Shown: positions 1-9,600, numbered from the stretch's first letter. The stretch is 64,000 nt of DNA from AP-15 sp963703745 (GCA_963703745.1 CAVPFL010000002.1:806001-870000), one strand, 5' to 3'. Numbers and translations are program-made. The notes: generated from the sequence alone by a model not told the origin.

Positions 1-5
1 GGGTG

Positions 6-1640
6 TCATCTCTCGAGCCATACGTCGGCGAGGTCTTGGCCGATGTATTGGCTCGGTGTGATGTTCCAGCCCTTGAATTTTTCCGAGGTAACGACAATTC
101 GGTTCCACCAAAGGAGCGGCACCGTATAGGCGGCGGTAAGAGCATGCCGCTCGAAATCCCGCACCATCCTGGCGCGCTGTCTTGGGTCGGTACTCATTGC
201 CTGACCAACGTAGAGCGCATCGAGAAAGCGGTCGGTCGAACCGGAGTGGTTAATGGGTGACAGGTCGCGTGAAACGTACCGTGCGAGCTGGATTGTCGGA
301 TCGTCGAAATAGTCGGCCGCCAGATCGATCGCAACGACAAAGCGACCGGTCTCGAGTGCCGTCTGCCAGTCTTTGGTGCTCAGCATTTCTTGGCGAGTCT
401 GCACGCCGATTTCGCGCCAGGAAGCGACCAGGAAATCACCTGCCGGGCCGTAGGGAATGGGAACGTCTTTGCGGTTAGTGAGGGTGACCACCAGGTCGGG
501 TACCCCTGCCTCCGCGAGCAGTCGCCGTGCCTCCGCGCGCGAGGCCTCGATGTCGCGGGAGAAGCCGGGAAGCCTAACGAGTTCGGCCTCGGGCATGCTG
601 ATCGCAGTGCCCGGCCGCATCAATCCGCCGACATATTTGAGGAAAGTGCTATCGGCGAGGGTCCGCGCTCCTTGCCAGCGGTCGATCGCGAGCGACAGCG
701 CGCGCCGCACGCGCGGGTCGTCGAAGGGCGGACTGGTAGCGTTGAAGGCAAGAGCCAGATAGCTGATCCATGGGCTTTCCCGCACCTCGACGCTCTCGCC
801 GGCGGTGCTCACCATCTCATCACGCTCGGCGGGGCTGAAGCTGCGAAATTGGGCCATGAGGCGGCCGCTCTCCATTCCTTTTACCGCGGCGGCGCCCGCG
901 ACGAATTCGGCTCTGTAGCCGTCTAGATAAGGCTTCGTCGGGAGGAAGTATCTATCCCAGCGTTTGCCGACCCAGTGGTCCCCCTTCACGTGCTCGACGA
1001 AGACAAACGGTCCGCTGCCAAGTACATGCGTCTTTGGGAACAATGTATCCTCTTTGAGCTTGGCGGCGCTGTAGATGCAGTTCCAAGGCGAAGCGAAATT
1101 CGCGAGCATCGCCGCGTCAGGCCATTGCAGGTGAAAGATCACGGTCGCCGGATCGGGAGCATCGATGCTGGTGACCGCGGCGTAGTCGGCTTGACGCACC
1201 GAAAGTACGCCCTGTGGCGGGTGGATGATGCGATCGTAACTCGCTTTGACATCGGCAGACGTAAGCGGCGACCCGTCATGAAACAGGACGTTCCGGCGCA
1301 GCTTGAAGATGTAGGTGCGCTTGTCGGCCGAGACGGTCCAGGATTCGGCGAGATCGCCAACAATTTGGGGGTAGTTGGCGGTGTCGAACTTGAGCAATGT
1401 CGAATAGTGCGGGATTACCGGGTGAATGAAGACAAACGAAAAGTTGGCGTGACAGTCATAGTTGGGAGGCTCGGCATCGACGGCAAATACCAGGGTACCG
1501 CCCCGTGTTGGCGACGGTTCGGCAGTGGCTGCGCCGTAGAGAGTGAACATTGCGGCAAGGGCAAGGAAAACTGTCCGCCAATGCAATGCAGGGGCGCCAG
1601 CCGGCTGGCCGGTCGGCGCGGCAATGTGCTGATCCGTCAT
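6..1640 (-). CDS. ABC transporter substrate-binding protein, family 5 (peptide/opine/nickel type)
   Basis: A 544-residue protein with an N-terminal hydrophobic segment (about residues 24-41) ending in an Ala-rich cleavage region, then the SBP_bac_5 fold starting at GGTLVFAVDAEPPNYD. The core shows family features: a DLAESW element, FHDGSPLTSADVKASYDR, and YLALAFN..PPFDDPRVRRALS. Proteins of this family bind oligopeptides or similar ligands in the periplasm and deliver them to an ABC permease. No permease or ATPase is next to it; the gene ends 5 bases from the window edge, so partners may lie outside. It follows the frameshifted TAXI gene by about 30 bases on the same strand, suggesting one transcript. 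There is no good Shine-Dalgarno before the ATG. The ligand cannot be told from sequence. Confidence 0.88.
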   Translation of the reverse strand: MTDQHIAAPTGQPAGAPALHWRTVFLALAAMFTLYGAATAEPSPTRGGTLVFAVDAEPPNYDCHANFSFVFIHPVIPHYSTLLKFDTANYPQIVGDLAESWTVSADKRTYIFKLRRNVLFHDGSPLTSADVKASYDRIIHPPQGVLSVRQADYAAVTSIDAPDPATVIFHLQWPDAAMLANFASPWNCIYSAAKLKEDTLFPKTHVLGSGPFVFVEHVKGDHWVGKRWDRYFLPTKPYLDGYRAEFVAGAAAVKGMESGRLMAQFRSFSPAERDEMVSTAGESVEVRESPWISYLALAFNATSPPFDDPRVRRALSLAIDRWQGARTLADSTFLKYVGGLMRPGTAISMPEAELVRLPGFSRDIEASRAEARRLLAEAGVPDLVVTLTNRKDVPIPYGPAGDFLVASWREIGVQTRQEMLSTKDWQTALETGRFVVAIDLAADYFDDPTIQLARYVSRDLSPINHSGSTDRFLDALYVGQAMSTDPRQRARMVRDFERHALTAAYTVPLLWWNRIVVTSEKFKGWNITPSQYIGQDLADVWLER

Positions 1641-1669
1641 CGAAAGATCCGTAGGAGGAGGGGAGGCGG

Positions 1670-2805
1670 TTACCGGGCCTGATCAGCTTGCCAATGCTGA
1701 TATTGCTGGAAGATGTCGCTCTTTTCCTGCTGCGTCATCGGCTTGCCGCCGGTCAGCTGCCGGCGCTCGTCGACGAAGCGCGCGAACATCTCCTCGAGGT
1801 CTTCTGGGTTCGGCGCCTTGGCCGCCTGGAGGTTGTGTTGCAGCCATTGCTCAGCGGGGGGATAGCGCCGCCAGCCGGGAAGCTCGGCCGCGAGACTAAC
1901 CTCCTGCCATTTCGCATGGTGGCCCGGCTCGAGCAATGCCGGGAAACCGCTAAAGAATGCCTCAACGAAGTTTGCAACGTTGCGGTCGCGCTCGGAGCCT
2001 TGTGGGAGATTGGCGGCCACAAGCACCGCACCCACCGCGACGGTATCGATCGATCCACCCTGCGGCAGGAGACCCGGATAATCTGCCGAGGTGAGCCGCG
2101 CGGGCAGATAAGTAGGACTGACCGCCGCGTCGAACGGCAAGGCCAATAGGTGAAGCCCATCGTCCTCCCTGAGGTCATGGAAGAGAGGAACGGGTTTACC
2201 GGAGACGAAGGCGAGCGCCGCTATCTCGCCATCTCGCAATTTCGCGAGCGCCACCTCCGTAGCGTCGTTGGTTAGTATGACGCCGAGCTTCAGGTGGCGA
2301 ACAGACGACCTGCCATAATTGCCGTGCCACTGTCGCGCAAATCGACGTTGACCTTCTTGTCGGCTAAATCCGCGGTGCTCTTGATGTCCGTGCGCGCCAG
2401 CAGATGAAATTCCTCGTTGTAGAGCTTGGTCACATAAGTGACATACGCATCGATTCCCGGGAAGCGCTGTTGCTCGCGGGCATAGTCGAGGATATCTGCC
2501 TGAAGGACGGCCATATCGATGCCGCGCAACAGTTTGAGATCGATCAGGTTTCCGAGCGATCCCGTGCCAATGACCGGCACCAACCGCCGCGTCGCCCCGT
2601 CATTGACGACGCTTGCGAGGTCCTCTGCGATGCGCACCGAAATACTAGCGGAGCTTGCCGTCTCAAGCTCGACGACGCCCCGATTGAAAACGGTTGCTTC
2701 TGGCGAAGATGCCGTGGACCGCGCCGCGACAGCCACCGGCATGGCGAGACCCGCCGCCACGAGCGGAAGTGCGATAACTATCATTGGGACTGTAGGGCGA
2801 TACAT
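1670..2805 (-). pseudogene. TAXI-family TRAP transporter solute-binding protein, split by a frameshift
   Basis: Two adjacent frames together make one TAXI-type periplasmic binding protein. The first frame (2805 to 2290) carries a signal peptide, the GTGSLGNLIDL ligand-loop region and DLADKKVNVDLRDSGTAI, then hits TGA right after GRLFAT. The second frame resumes without loss as LKLGVILTNDATEVALAKL and continues to a natural end at 1670 (GEIAALAFVSGKP and onward). One missing base at about 2291-2295 explains the break. The ATG at 2805 lies 14 bases after the upstream stop and has GGAG before it. TAXI proteins normally work with a TRAP membrane protein; none is present here. Either this is a recent pseudogene or the base was lost in sequencing; both halves are otherwise well preserved. 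Confidence 0.8.
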
Positions 2806-2819
2806 GGCAGTCACCACTC

Positions 2820-4136
2820 CTATCTCGCTTCCAGGCCCTGCAGTAGAACCTCGGCATCGGCGGCACCGAGATCGCGGGCGCGGCGATACCAGGCTAAGGC
2901 TTTGCCCATATCGCCGCGCGCACCGCGGAGCTGGGCATGGTCGAGAAATACGGGGTCAAAAGTTTCGCCCAATCGGATCGCTGCTTGTCCGTCTCCTGCA
3001 TCGGCGGCGCGTTCATAAAAGAGGCGCGCAGCAGCGAGATCGCCCTTGCGCAAAATTGCGTCTCCTTGAGCCAACAGGGCGGCAATCTCCGGTGCAGATA
3101 ACGCGGGTCCCGTCGGTAGCGCAGCCGGAACGGGTGTGGTGAGGGTCGCTGGCGCCTCCGGCATCTGCGCAGCGGGCGCCGACACGGCGGATGGCGCAGC
3201 CTCGGTCGGTGGCGCTGCCGAGCGCTCTTCCCGCGTCGGTGCCCCAAGCGGTGGGGCGTCGTCTGGCTTATTTGCCGGTCCGGCGGGCGGGGGCGTTGTC
3301 GAGGTCATTGTGGTGCCTGAGGTCCCGACGACTGGGGTGGTCGCTACCGCGCCGGCAGAGTGCGCGGCTTCTCTTGCGTCCATCACTGTGCCCGGGATCG
3401 CCGCTGAACTTACCGGGGCAGGTGCACGCGGACCGGTGATGCGGTCGGGGTCCGAGGCTACGAACCAAAAGAGTGCGATACCTGCAGCCGCCACAATTAC
3501 CGTCGCCACAAGCCCGAGAGGTAGACCCAGTGAGCGCCGCAAGCTCCCGCCGTGGTCGGACGATTTAGAAGCCCTTGCAGTCCGCATTGGACTGGTCGGT
3601 GTTTGCTGTTTTGGCACATCGGGGTCAGTGGGCGAGTGGTCGCTGGCCGTGTCGGGTGTCGTTTCGTGTCCCGGTTGCAGCTTGAGGACGTTCGCCCCGG
3701 CGTGCACAGTGGTGATCGTCAGCGCATGTCCGCTCCAGACTCGCTCGAAATCTTCGCGTGACACGAAGAACACGACGCCATCGTGATGTGGGTCCCAGAC
3801 GCTCACCTCCTCGGCTCCGGAGCGCCCGCCGCCGGTGACTACGATGACATCGCTATCATTGCGCACAACGAGGACGGGCTGAGCGGACGCGGTCGTCTTC
3901 AGCCCTTGCCAATCGAGCTGGATCCACTGAGCCTGGAGCCCGAATCTAGCAGCAAGCTCGACAAGACGTGAGAGACTAAAGGTATCACCAGCGAGATCAA
4001 TGTTCCCACCGGCGACCTCGATCGGTGCAACGCCGCCATTCTGCGTACCCAGTCTGGCCAGGCAAGCGACGGCCGTGTCACAGGAGGCGACGGGTTCTTG
4101 CAAAAGCTCCGTCGAAAGCTCGATAGGCTCAGCCAT
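2820..4136 (-). CDS. C39-peptidase-like domain / transmembrane / Sel1-repeat protein
   Basis: From ATG 4136 the protein has 438 residues (a GTG at 4154 is also possible; neither has a clear ribosome site). Residues about 10-145 resemble the C39-like domain found at the N-terminus of type I secretion ABC exporters: CDTAVACLARLG, FSLSRLVELAARFGL, VSVWDPHHDG and FERVWSGHALTIT. The position of the catalytic His is replaced (VIVVTGGG), while the following Asp is kept, so it is probably a non-proteolytic binding domain. Residues 206-227 form one transmembrane helix, 228-350 are Pro/Ala/Thr-rich, and 355-435 hold Sel1/TPR-like repeats (DLAAARLFYERAADAGD, MGKALAWYRRARDLGAADA). The same domain order is not one I know by name. 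It heads an apparent operon with two solute-binding proteins. Function unknown. Confidence 0.75.
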   Translation of the reverse strand: MAEPIELSTELLQEPVASCDTAVACLARLGTQNGGVAPIEVAGGNIDLAGDTFSLSRLVELAARFGLQAQWIQLDWQGLKTTASAQPVLVVRNDSDVIVVTGGGRSGAEEVSVWDPHHDGVVFFVSREDFERVWSGHALTITTVHAGANVLKLQPGHETTPDTASDHSPTDPDVPKQQTPTSPMRTARASKSSDHGGSLRRSLGLPLGLVATVIVAAAGIALFWFVASDPDRITGPRAPAPVSSAAIPGTVMDAREAAHSAGAVATTPVVGTSGTTMTSTTPPPAGPANKPDDAPPLGAPTREERSAAPPTEAAPSAVSAPAAQMPEAPATLTTPVPAALPTGPALSAPEIAALLAQGDAILRKGDLAAARLFYERAADAGDGQAAIRLGETFDPVFLDHAQLRGARGDMGKALAWYRRARDLGAADAEVLLQGLEAR

Positions 4137-4211
4137 TCGCAAGACGCGATTCACTTCGATTTGAGATGTTACTTGATTAAACTGATCTGCAGCGTGCAGA
4201 GATCGAAGTGT

Positions 4212-4252
4212 CCAGCAACTAGATTAAGTTTTTCCTAAGATGAGGTTGCTGG
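4212..4252. repeat. Inverted repeat CCAGCAAC / GTTGCTGG
   Basis: An exact 8-base inverted repeat (4212-4219 and 4245-4252) with 25 bases between, containing an AT-rich stretch with TTTTT. It lies in the 172-base gap between the 3' end of the MBL gene and the start of the C39-like gene, both on the minus strand. It could be a weak terminator or an operator for the downstream operon. Confidence 0.35.
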
Positions 4253-4308
4253 ATTTGTTTGTCAGCCGGGAGATCGGCCATCGCAGTCGCGCCGCGATGC
4301 GTTTCCTA

Positions 4309-5352
4309 TTACCCGACTGCGCAGATAAAGCGGTTGACTCCGTCGTCGCCGAGCAGGCGAGCGAGCGCTCCCTGGCCCGTCAGGTAATGCAAATGGGCAA
4401 GCGCCTCGCCCAACGCGAACGCCATCTGGTGCCGGTCGAGGGGCCGCCGGAACAACACCGGGAGCAGCTGCATCGCGCTCTGGGGGCATTTGCACGCCGC
4501 AATGATCTCCGCGCAACGCGCCCTGTGATGTGCCGCGAGATCGTCGATCCGCCTGTGCAGGCCAAAGAAGGGAAGATTGTGTGACGGCAGGACGAGCGCC
4601 TCCGCCGGAATTGCGCCGCGCAACTTGCTGAGTGAGTGCAAAAAGCGCGACAGGGGATCGCTGTCGGGCTCGTGAGCCTGCACGCTGACGTTGGGTGATA
4701 TCTTAGGCAGGACCTGGTCGCCCGCAATCAGCACGCCGGTTTCGGCGCAATAAAGGCAGGCGAGTTCCGGTGAATGGCCTTCGCCGACGATCACCCGCCA
4801 TTCTCGTCCGCCAATCTCGACGACTACGCCGTCGGCCAGCCGCTCAAAGCTCGCAGGCACAGAAGGGACACCGCGACGATAGCCCCGGTGATGCTCGGCG
4901 AAAAGCTCGCTGGCCGCCTCGTCAAGCCCGGCCCGACGGGCGAAGCCGCGTCGGAGCTCGGCGGAATCGTCTCCGCTGCGGGTCATCAAGCGAGCGAACA
5001 GCCATTCCTTTTCGGTGGTCCATAACGGGGCCTGCCAGCGCTCGACAAGCCAGCCGGCGAGCCCGATATGGTCTGGGTGATGGTGAGTTGCCACGATCCG
5101 TCTGATCGGCAATCCGCCGAGTCGGTCGGCGAAGATCCGCTCCCACCGCGCGGTCGTTTCCGCAGTCGCATACCCGCTGTCGACAATGGTCCAGCCGGGG
5201 CCGTCCTCGAGCAGCCACAAATTGATGTGATCGAGCGCGAAGGGGAGTGGCATGCGCAACCACTCGATCCCCGGAGCGATCCTCAGCGTCTCCCCGGCCT
5301 CAGGAGGGGTCGCAACCGGAAAGTGCAGTGGCAGCGTCAAGCTTCCGTCCAT
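4309..5352 (-). CDS. MBL-fold metallohydrolase (glyoxalase II-like)
   Basis: A 347-residue metallo-beta-lactamase-fold protein. The metal motif HHHPDH is at residues 90-95, preceded by TIVDSGY; GEGHSPE gives the next His ligand, and LIAGDQVLPKISP supplies the bridging Asp. The C-terminal helical part (residues about 250-347) with LPSHNLPFFGLHRRIDDL is typical of the glyoxalase II-like subgroup. An in-frame open stretch continues upstream to 5904, but it lies antisense to gamma-glutamyltransferase and has no family similarity, so ATG 5352 is chosen. The gene diverges from the ggt gene across a 133-base gap. The substrate, probably a thioester or lactone, cannot be assigned. Confidence 0.85.
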   Translation of the reverse strand: MDGSLTLPLHFPVATPPEAGETLRIAPGIEWLRMPLPFALDHINLWLLEDGPGWTIVDSGYATAETTARWERIFADRLGGLPIRRIVATHHHPDHIGLAGWLVERWQAPLWTTEKEWLFARLMTRSGDDSAELRRGFARRAGLDEAASELFAEHHRGYRRGVPSVPASFERLADGVVVEIGGREWRVIVGEGHSPELACLYCAETGVLIAGDQVLPKISPNVSVQAHEPDSDPLSRFLHSLSKLRGAIPAEALVLPSHNLPFFGLHRRIDDLAAHHRARCAEIIAACKCPQSAMQLLPVLFRRPLDRHQMAFALGEALAHLHYLTGQGALARLLGDDGVNRFICAVG

Positions 5353-5485
5353 AATGTGTTCTTCGTCCAGAGTCGCGAATTGACCGCAAGGGTAGGACGG
5401 TGCATTAGTGCCCGGCAAGCGTGATGCCCGCCGGTCAGGATTGCTTCCCCGGCGGGCGATTTGCGCGAGAGCCGAGGATTGGATA

Positions 5486-7069
5486 ATGCGCGACTTCAAT
5501 ATTCCCGGCCGCTCGGCGATGGTTGCGGCAAATGGTATGGCTGCGACCTCGGCGCCGCGCGCGACCCTCGCGGCACTCGACGTGTTGCGCGCCGGAGGCA
5601 ATGCTGTCGACGCGGCGATCGCCGCGGTCGCCATGCAATGCGTCGTCGAGCCGCAAAGCACCGGCATTGGCGGCGACTGTTTCGCCATGTATTCGAAGGG
5701 TGGCGCCTTGCCGGTTGCGCTCAACGGCTCCGGCCGCGCGCCGGGAAAGGCCAAGCTCGAATGGTTTCTCGACCGCGGCTTAAAGGAAATCGAGGTGCCT
5801 ACGCCGCACGCGGTCACGATCCCCGGCGCGGTCGATGCCTGGTGCGCCCTCAACCGCGAATACGGTACGCGGCCGCTTGCCGAACTGCTCGAGCCGGCCG
5901 CCAAAGCAGCTGAAGACGGATATTACGTGACCCCACGGGTCGCATGGGACTGGTACCGTCTTCAGGGAAAGCTGCGCGATCCGGTTACCGCCAAGCTGTT
6001 CCTGCCGGGCGGCCGCCCGCCGGCAGTGGGTGACAAGATGCGCAACCCGCCGCTCGCCGCGACCTTGCGCCGGATCGGCAAGGAGGGGCGCGAAGCTTTT
6101 TATGATGGGCCGGTCATGCGCGACATCGTCGGCCGGCTCAAAGAATTGGGTGGGCTGCACGAGCCCGAGGACTTCGCCGCGCAACGATCGAATTGGGTTA
6201 CGCCGATCTCGACCAAGTATCGCGATTACGACGTCTACGAATGCCCGCCGAACGGGCAGGGGATGGCGGCGTTGATGATGTTGCGCATCCTCGACGGCTA
6301 CGAACTGAGCGGTGACGGCTTTGGCGAGGCTGATCGGCTGCACCTGATCGCCGAAGCGAACAAGGCGGCATATTGGGTGCGCGACAATTTTATCTGCGAC
6401 CCCGAGCATGTGCGGGTGGATGTCGAAGAGTTCCTGTCGGAGGCTCGCGCCGAACGGGCGCGCCGCCGCATCCGGCTCGACCGGGCCCTCCGTGGACCGA
6501 GCTGGAGAGACGCCGAGCACGAGGACACGGTCTATCTTTGCGTGGTCGACCGCGACGGCAACGCCTGCTCCTTCATCAATTCGCTGTTCTCGGGCTTCGG
6601 CACCGGCATTCTCGCCCCGGAAAGCGGGGTGCTGTTGCAGAACCGCGGCACCGGATTCGTCCTGACCCCTGGGCATCCTAACGCAATCGCGCCGCGGAAG
6701 CGGCCGTTGCACACGATCATCCCGGCGATGCTGGTCAAGGATGGGCGCGCGGTGATGCCGTTCGGGGTGATGGGCGGGCACTATCAGGCGGTCGGCCATG
6801 CGACCTTCCTGCACCGTCTACTCGATCGCGGCATGGATCCGCAGCAGGCGGCCGAGGCGCCTCGCGTCTTTGCCCATCCGCGCGGTGTGCTCGAAGTTGA
6901 GCGCGGCAACTCCGAAGCCATCGTTCAGGAGTTGATCCGGCGCGGCCACCCGGTCGAGATGCAGGAGGTGCCGCTCGGCGGCTGCCAGGCGATCTGGATC
7001 GATTGGCAGCGCGGCGTCCTGATTGGCGGTTCCGAGCCGCGCAAGGACGGACTGGCCCTCGGCTATTGA
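5486..7069 (+). CDS. Gamma-glutamyltransferase family protein
   Basis: A 527-residue Ntn-hydrolase precursor of the gamma-glutamyltranspeptidase family, which transfers or hydrolyses gamma-glutamyl groups after self-cleavage. The N-terminal half has GGNAVDAAIAAVAMQCVVEP and GIGGDCF; the small-subunit nucleophile is the Thr in EDTVYLCVVD (about residue 348), followed by FINSLFSGFGTGI. The C-terminus has PFGVMGGHYQAVGH. The start at ATG 5486 matches the family N-terminus; an upstream in-frame extension to 5408 is not conserved-looking. There is no obvious signal peptide, so it may act in the cytoplasm, as in GGT-like acylases and hydrolases. Its TGA overlaps the TTG start of ureD, so the two are likely co-transcribed. 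Confidence 0.88.
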   Translation: MRDFNIPGRSAMVAANGMAATSAPRATLAALDVLRAGGNAVDAAIAAVAMQCVVEPQSTGIGGDCFAMYSKGGALPVALNGSGRAPGKAKLEWFLDRGLKEIEVPTPHAVTIPGAVDAWCALNREYGTRPLAELLEPAAKAAEDGYYVTPRVAWDWYRLQGKLRDPVTAKLFLPGGRPPAVGDKMRNPPLAATLRRIGKEGREAFYDGPVMRDIVGRLKELGGLHEPEDFAAQRSNWVTPISTKYRDYDVYECPPNGQGMAALMMLRILDGYELSGDGFGEADRLHLIAEANKAAYWVRDNFICDPEHVRVDVEEFLSEARAERARRRIRLDRALRGPSWRDAEHEDTVYLCVVDRDGNACSFINSLFSGFGTGILAPESGVLLQNRGTGFVLTPGHPNAIAPRKRPLHTIIPAMLVKDGRAVMPFGVMGGHYQAVGHATFLHRLLDRGMDPQQAAEAPRVFAHPRGVLEVERGNSEAIVQELIRRGHPVEMQEVPLGGCQAIWIDWQRGVLIGGSEPRKDGLALGY

Positions 7070-7893
7070 CGGAAGGTGCGGCCGAAATCGGTTTCGCTCG
7101 GCGCGAGGGCCTCACTCGGCTGACCCACCTCTTCCAGCGCGATCCGCTTCGTGTGTTGTTTCCGATGCCGGCGGCGGGCGACCCGTTGCTCGCCGTACTT
7201 TTGACTACATCAGGCGGGCTCGTCGGCGGCGACCGGCTCGATATCGGCGTTGACCTCGCAACGGGCGCAACGGCTCATGTCTCTGCTTCGGCGGCGGAAA
7301 AGATCTATCGCTCGCTCGGCCCTACCACCGAAATCCGCCAATCACTTTCGGTTGCTGGCGGCGCAGCACTCGAATTCCTGCCGCTCGAGACGATCTTGTT
7401 CGATGGTGCGCGCCTCTGGCGAGAAACGGTTGTCGAACTCGGCTCGGGCGCCGCGTTTCTCGGCGGCGACATCCTCGTCTTCGGCCGCCGTGCACGAGGC
7501 GAGCGCTTTACGCGCGGATTTCTGCGCGAGGTCTGGCAGGTGCGACGAGACGGAAGGCTGGTTTGGGGGGACGCCCTGCATCTCGAAGACGACATCGCCG
7601 GGATCATCGAGAATCCCGCTTGCTTTAATGGGGCAGCTGCCTTTGCGACCATGATCCTCGCCCCTGCCGGGCGAGAGGCGCGCGGTTTTCTCGACAGCGC
7701 CCGCGAAATTCAGTCAGTCGCCACAGCAGGTGAGCTACGCGCCGGGGTCACAACAATCGCGGGTCTCGTGATAGCCCGCTGGCTCGCGGCAGACGCCGCT
7801 GCTGTGCGCCGCGCCTACGCGGATCTCGCCTGCCATTTTCGTCAAGCCGCAATGGGGTTGCCGCCATTGCTGCCGCGACTGTGGCATGTCTAG
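7066..7893 (+). CDS. ureD: Urease accessory protein UreD
   Basis: UreD (275 residues from TTG 7066) forms the UreD-UreF-UreG chaperone that delivers nickel to apo-urease. The family signature is visible: TRLTHLFQRDPLRVLFPMP, TSGGLVGGDRLDI, ATAHVSASAAEKIYRS and LEFLPLETILFDGARL, with the C-terminal GLPPLLPRLWHV. An earlier TTG at 7003 lies inside ggt and adds residues not typical of the family; TTG 7066 overlaps the ggt stop (TTGA), implying translational coupling. It sits 15.8 kb upstream of ureA, whereas ureD usually directly precedes ureABC, so the urease locus has been split here. Confidence 0.9.
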   Translation: MTEGAAEIGFARREGLTRLTHLFQRDPLRVLFPMPAAGDPLLAVLLTTSGGLVGGDRLDIGVDLATGATAHVSASAAEKIYRSLGPTTEIRQSLSVAGGAALEFLPLETILFDGARLWRETVVELGSGAAFLGGDILVFGRRARGERFTRGFLREVWQVRRDGRLVWGDALHLEDDIAGIIENPACFNGAAAFATMILAPAGREARGFLDSAREIQSVATAGELRAGVTTIAGLVIARWLAADAAAVRRAYADLACHFRQAAMGLPPLLPRLWHV

Positions 7894-8024
7894 CATTAGC
7901 GATGAGACGGGTGACAGCCGCGGCCGTGGGCGTGAAGGTCATTTAAGCACCCCGCTCTGTCTTCGATCCGTCTCAATTGCCGGGTAGTATCGATTGCCGG
8001 TGACGCGTCCAAACGAGAACGGCC

Positions 8025-9485
8025 ATGGCAAACCAACTCGGCAAGATCGACCACATCGTTCAGCTCATGCTGGAGAACCGATCCTTTGATCACATGCTCG
8101 GCTTCCTCTATGCCGACCGCGGCAATCGGTCGCCTGCCGGACAGGATTTCGACGGGCTCACCGGAGAGGAGTGGAACCCGGACGATCTGGGTCGACAGGT
8201 CAGGGTCTACAAGATCCAGGCAACGGACCAGCATCCTTACCTGATGCCGGGCGCCGACCCGGGCGAGGGCTTCCAGAACACCAGCTATCAGCTGTATTCC
8301 ACCGACGATCCCATGGCGGGCGCGGTTCCGGACAACAAAGGTTTCGTATTGAACTTCAAGTCCGCCATTGCCTCGGACCTAGCCAAGGGATACAGCGACA
8401 CGCTACCCGGGACCCAGCCGTCGCAAATCATGGGTATATATACGCCCGAGCTGCTGCCGATCATGTCCGGGCTCGCCAAGGGCTTCGCTGTCTGTGACGC
8501 TTGGTTCTCGTCGGTTCCGACAATGACGTTGCCTAACCGGGCCTTCGCGTTGGCGGGGACCTCGCAAGGGCATCTCGACGACCACACCAAAATCTTTACC
8601 TGCCCCAGCATTTTCGGTCGGCTTTCGGATAAGGGCATCGATTGGGCAATCTTCGGCTACAACCGCGATCCGCTCACCCGTCTCGATTACCCCGACACGC
8701 AGAGCGCCGACGAAAGTCATTTCGGGCACTTCCGCGATTTCCAAGAGCTTGCGAGCGAAGGCACATTGCCGGCTTTTACCTTCCTGGAGCCGAGCTGGGA
8801 CGCCACCGGCAATAGCCAGCATCCGAACTATGATGTCGCGGCGGGCGAGCAATTGATCCACGACGTTTATTACACGCTCCGCAACGGCAAGAACTGGGCT
8901 TCGACACTGCTCATAATTACCTATGACGAGCATGGAGGGTGCTACGACCATGTAGCACCACCTGCCGACGCGGTGCCGCCGGGGGACGGCACGATCGGCG
9001 AATTTGGCTTCGACTTCACCCGCTATGGCGTGCGCGTGCCGGCGGTTCTGGTCTCACCGCTGATCGCCGCGGGCACCGTCTACCGCGCCGCCCAGGGGCG
9101 GATCGACCATACCTCCGTTCTCAAGACGATTCATGAGCGCTGGGGCACCGATCCGCTGACCCAGCGGGACCGGGCGGCTGCCTCGCTCGGTGATGTGCTC
9201 ACCTTGGCGACGGCGCGCGGTGACGACCCGCTCGCCGGCGTCGCGATCCCGCTTTCAACAAGTTATCATCCCAATGCTTCGTCGCCGTCGAGGATTGACC
9301 GAATCTATGCAGCGCGGGTTGCCGCCCTGCCGGTCCGCAATGAGAAGGGCCATTACGAGGAGGCATCGCCAGTGTTGACTTCCGCGGCAGAACTCAGCGA
9401 CTTCATTCGAGACCGCACCGCTGCCTGGAAGCAGCATGTCCAACGACAGCAGCAGCGACGACAATCTGATCGAAAACCGCTTTAA
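8025..9485 (+). CDS. Phosphoesterase of the phospholipase C / acid phosphatase family
   Basis: A 486-residue member of the alkaline-phosphatase-like phosphoesterase family that includes bacterial phospholipase C and the acid phosphatase AcpA. The N-terminal metal motif ENRSFDHMLGF is at residues 17-27, TLPNRAFALAGTSQG carries the nucleophile region, and TYDEHGGCYDHVAPP (about residues 300-314) supplies further metal ligands, with RYGVRVPAVLVSPLI after it. Unlike secreted phospholipases C there is no Tat or Sec signal peptide before the catalytic motif, so it may be cytosolic or exported otherwise. The nearest upstream gene is ureD, 131 bases away; it converges on cyoD. Confidence 0.88.
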   Translation: MANQLGKIDHIVQLMLENRSFDHMLGFLYADRGNRSPAGQDFDGLTGEEWNPDDLGRQVRVYKIQATDQHPYLMPGADPGEGFQNTSYQLYSTDDPMAGAVPDNKGFVLNFKSAIASDLAKGYSDTLPGTQPSQIMGIYTPELLPIMSGLAKGFAVCDAWFSSVPTMTLPNRAFALAGTSQGHLDDHTKIFTCPSIFGRLSDKGIDWAIFGYNRDPLTRLDYPDTQSADESHFGHFRDFQELASEGTLPAFTFLEPSWDATGNSQHPNYDVAAGEQLIHDVYYTLRNGKNWASTLLIITYDEHGGCYDHVAPPADAVPPGDGTIGEFGFDFTRYGVRVPAVLVSPLIAAGTVYRAAQGRIDHTSVLKTIHERWGTDPLTQRDRAAASLGDVLTLATARGDDPLAGVAIPLSTSYHPNASSPSRIDRIYAARVAALPVRNEKGHYEEASPVLTSAAELSDFIRDRTAAWKQHVQRQQQRRQSDRKPL

Positions 9486-9600
9486 GGGGTCGGACGCTGC
9501 TCCAGTCGGGGACAACGGCGGCGAGTTAGCTCAGCTGCACTTTGCGCAACGGCTCCGAACTTGGAGGGACCGCGCAGCCGGGTTTTCGCGCGGGGCAGCG

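Noticed and set aside
5353..5904. A long in-frame N-terminal extension of the MBL-fold gene
   Set aside because: It is antisense to gamma-glutamyltransferase, low in complexity and has no family similarity; ATG 5352 gives a normal MBL N-terminus.
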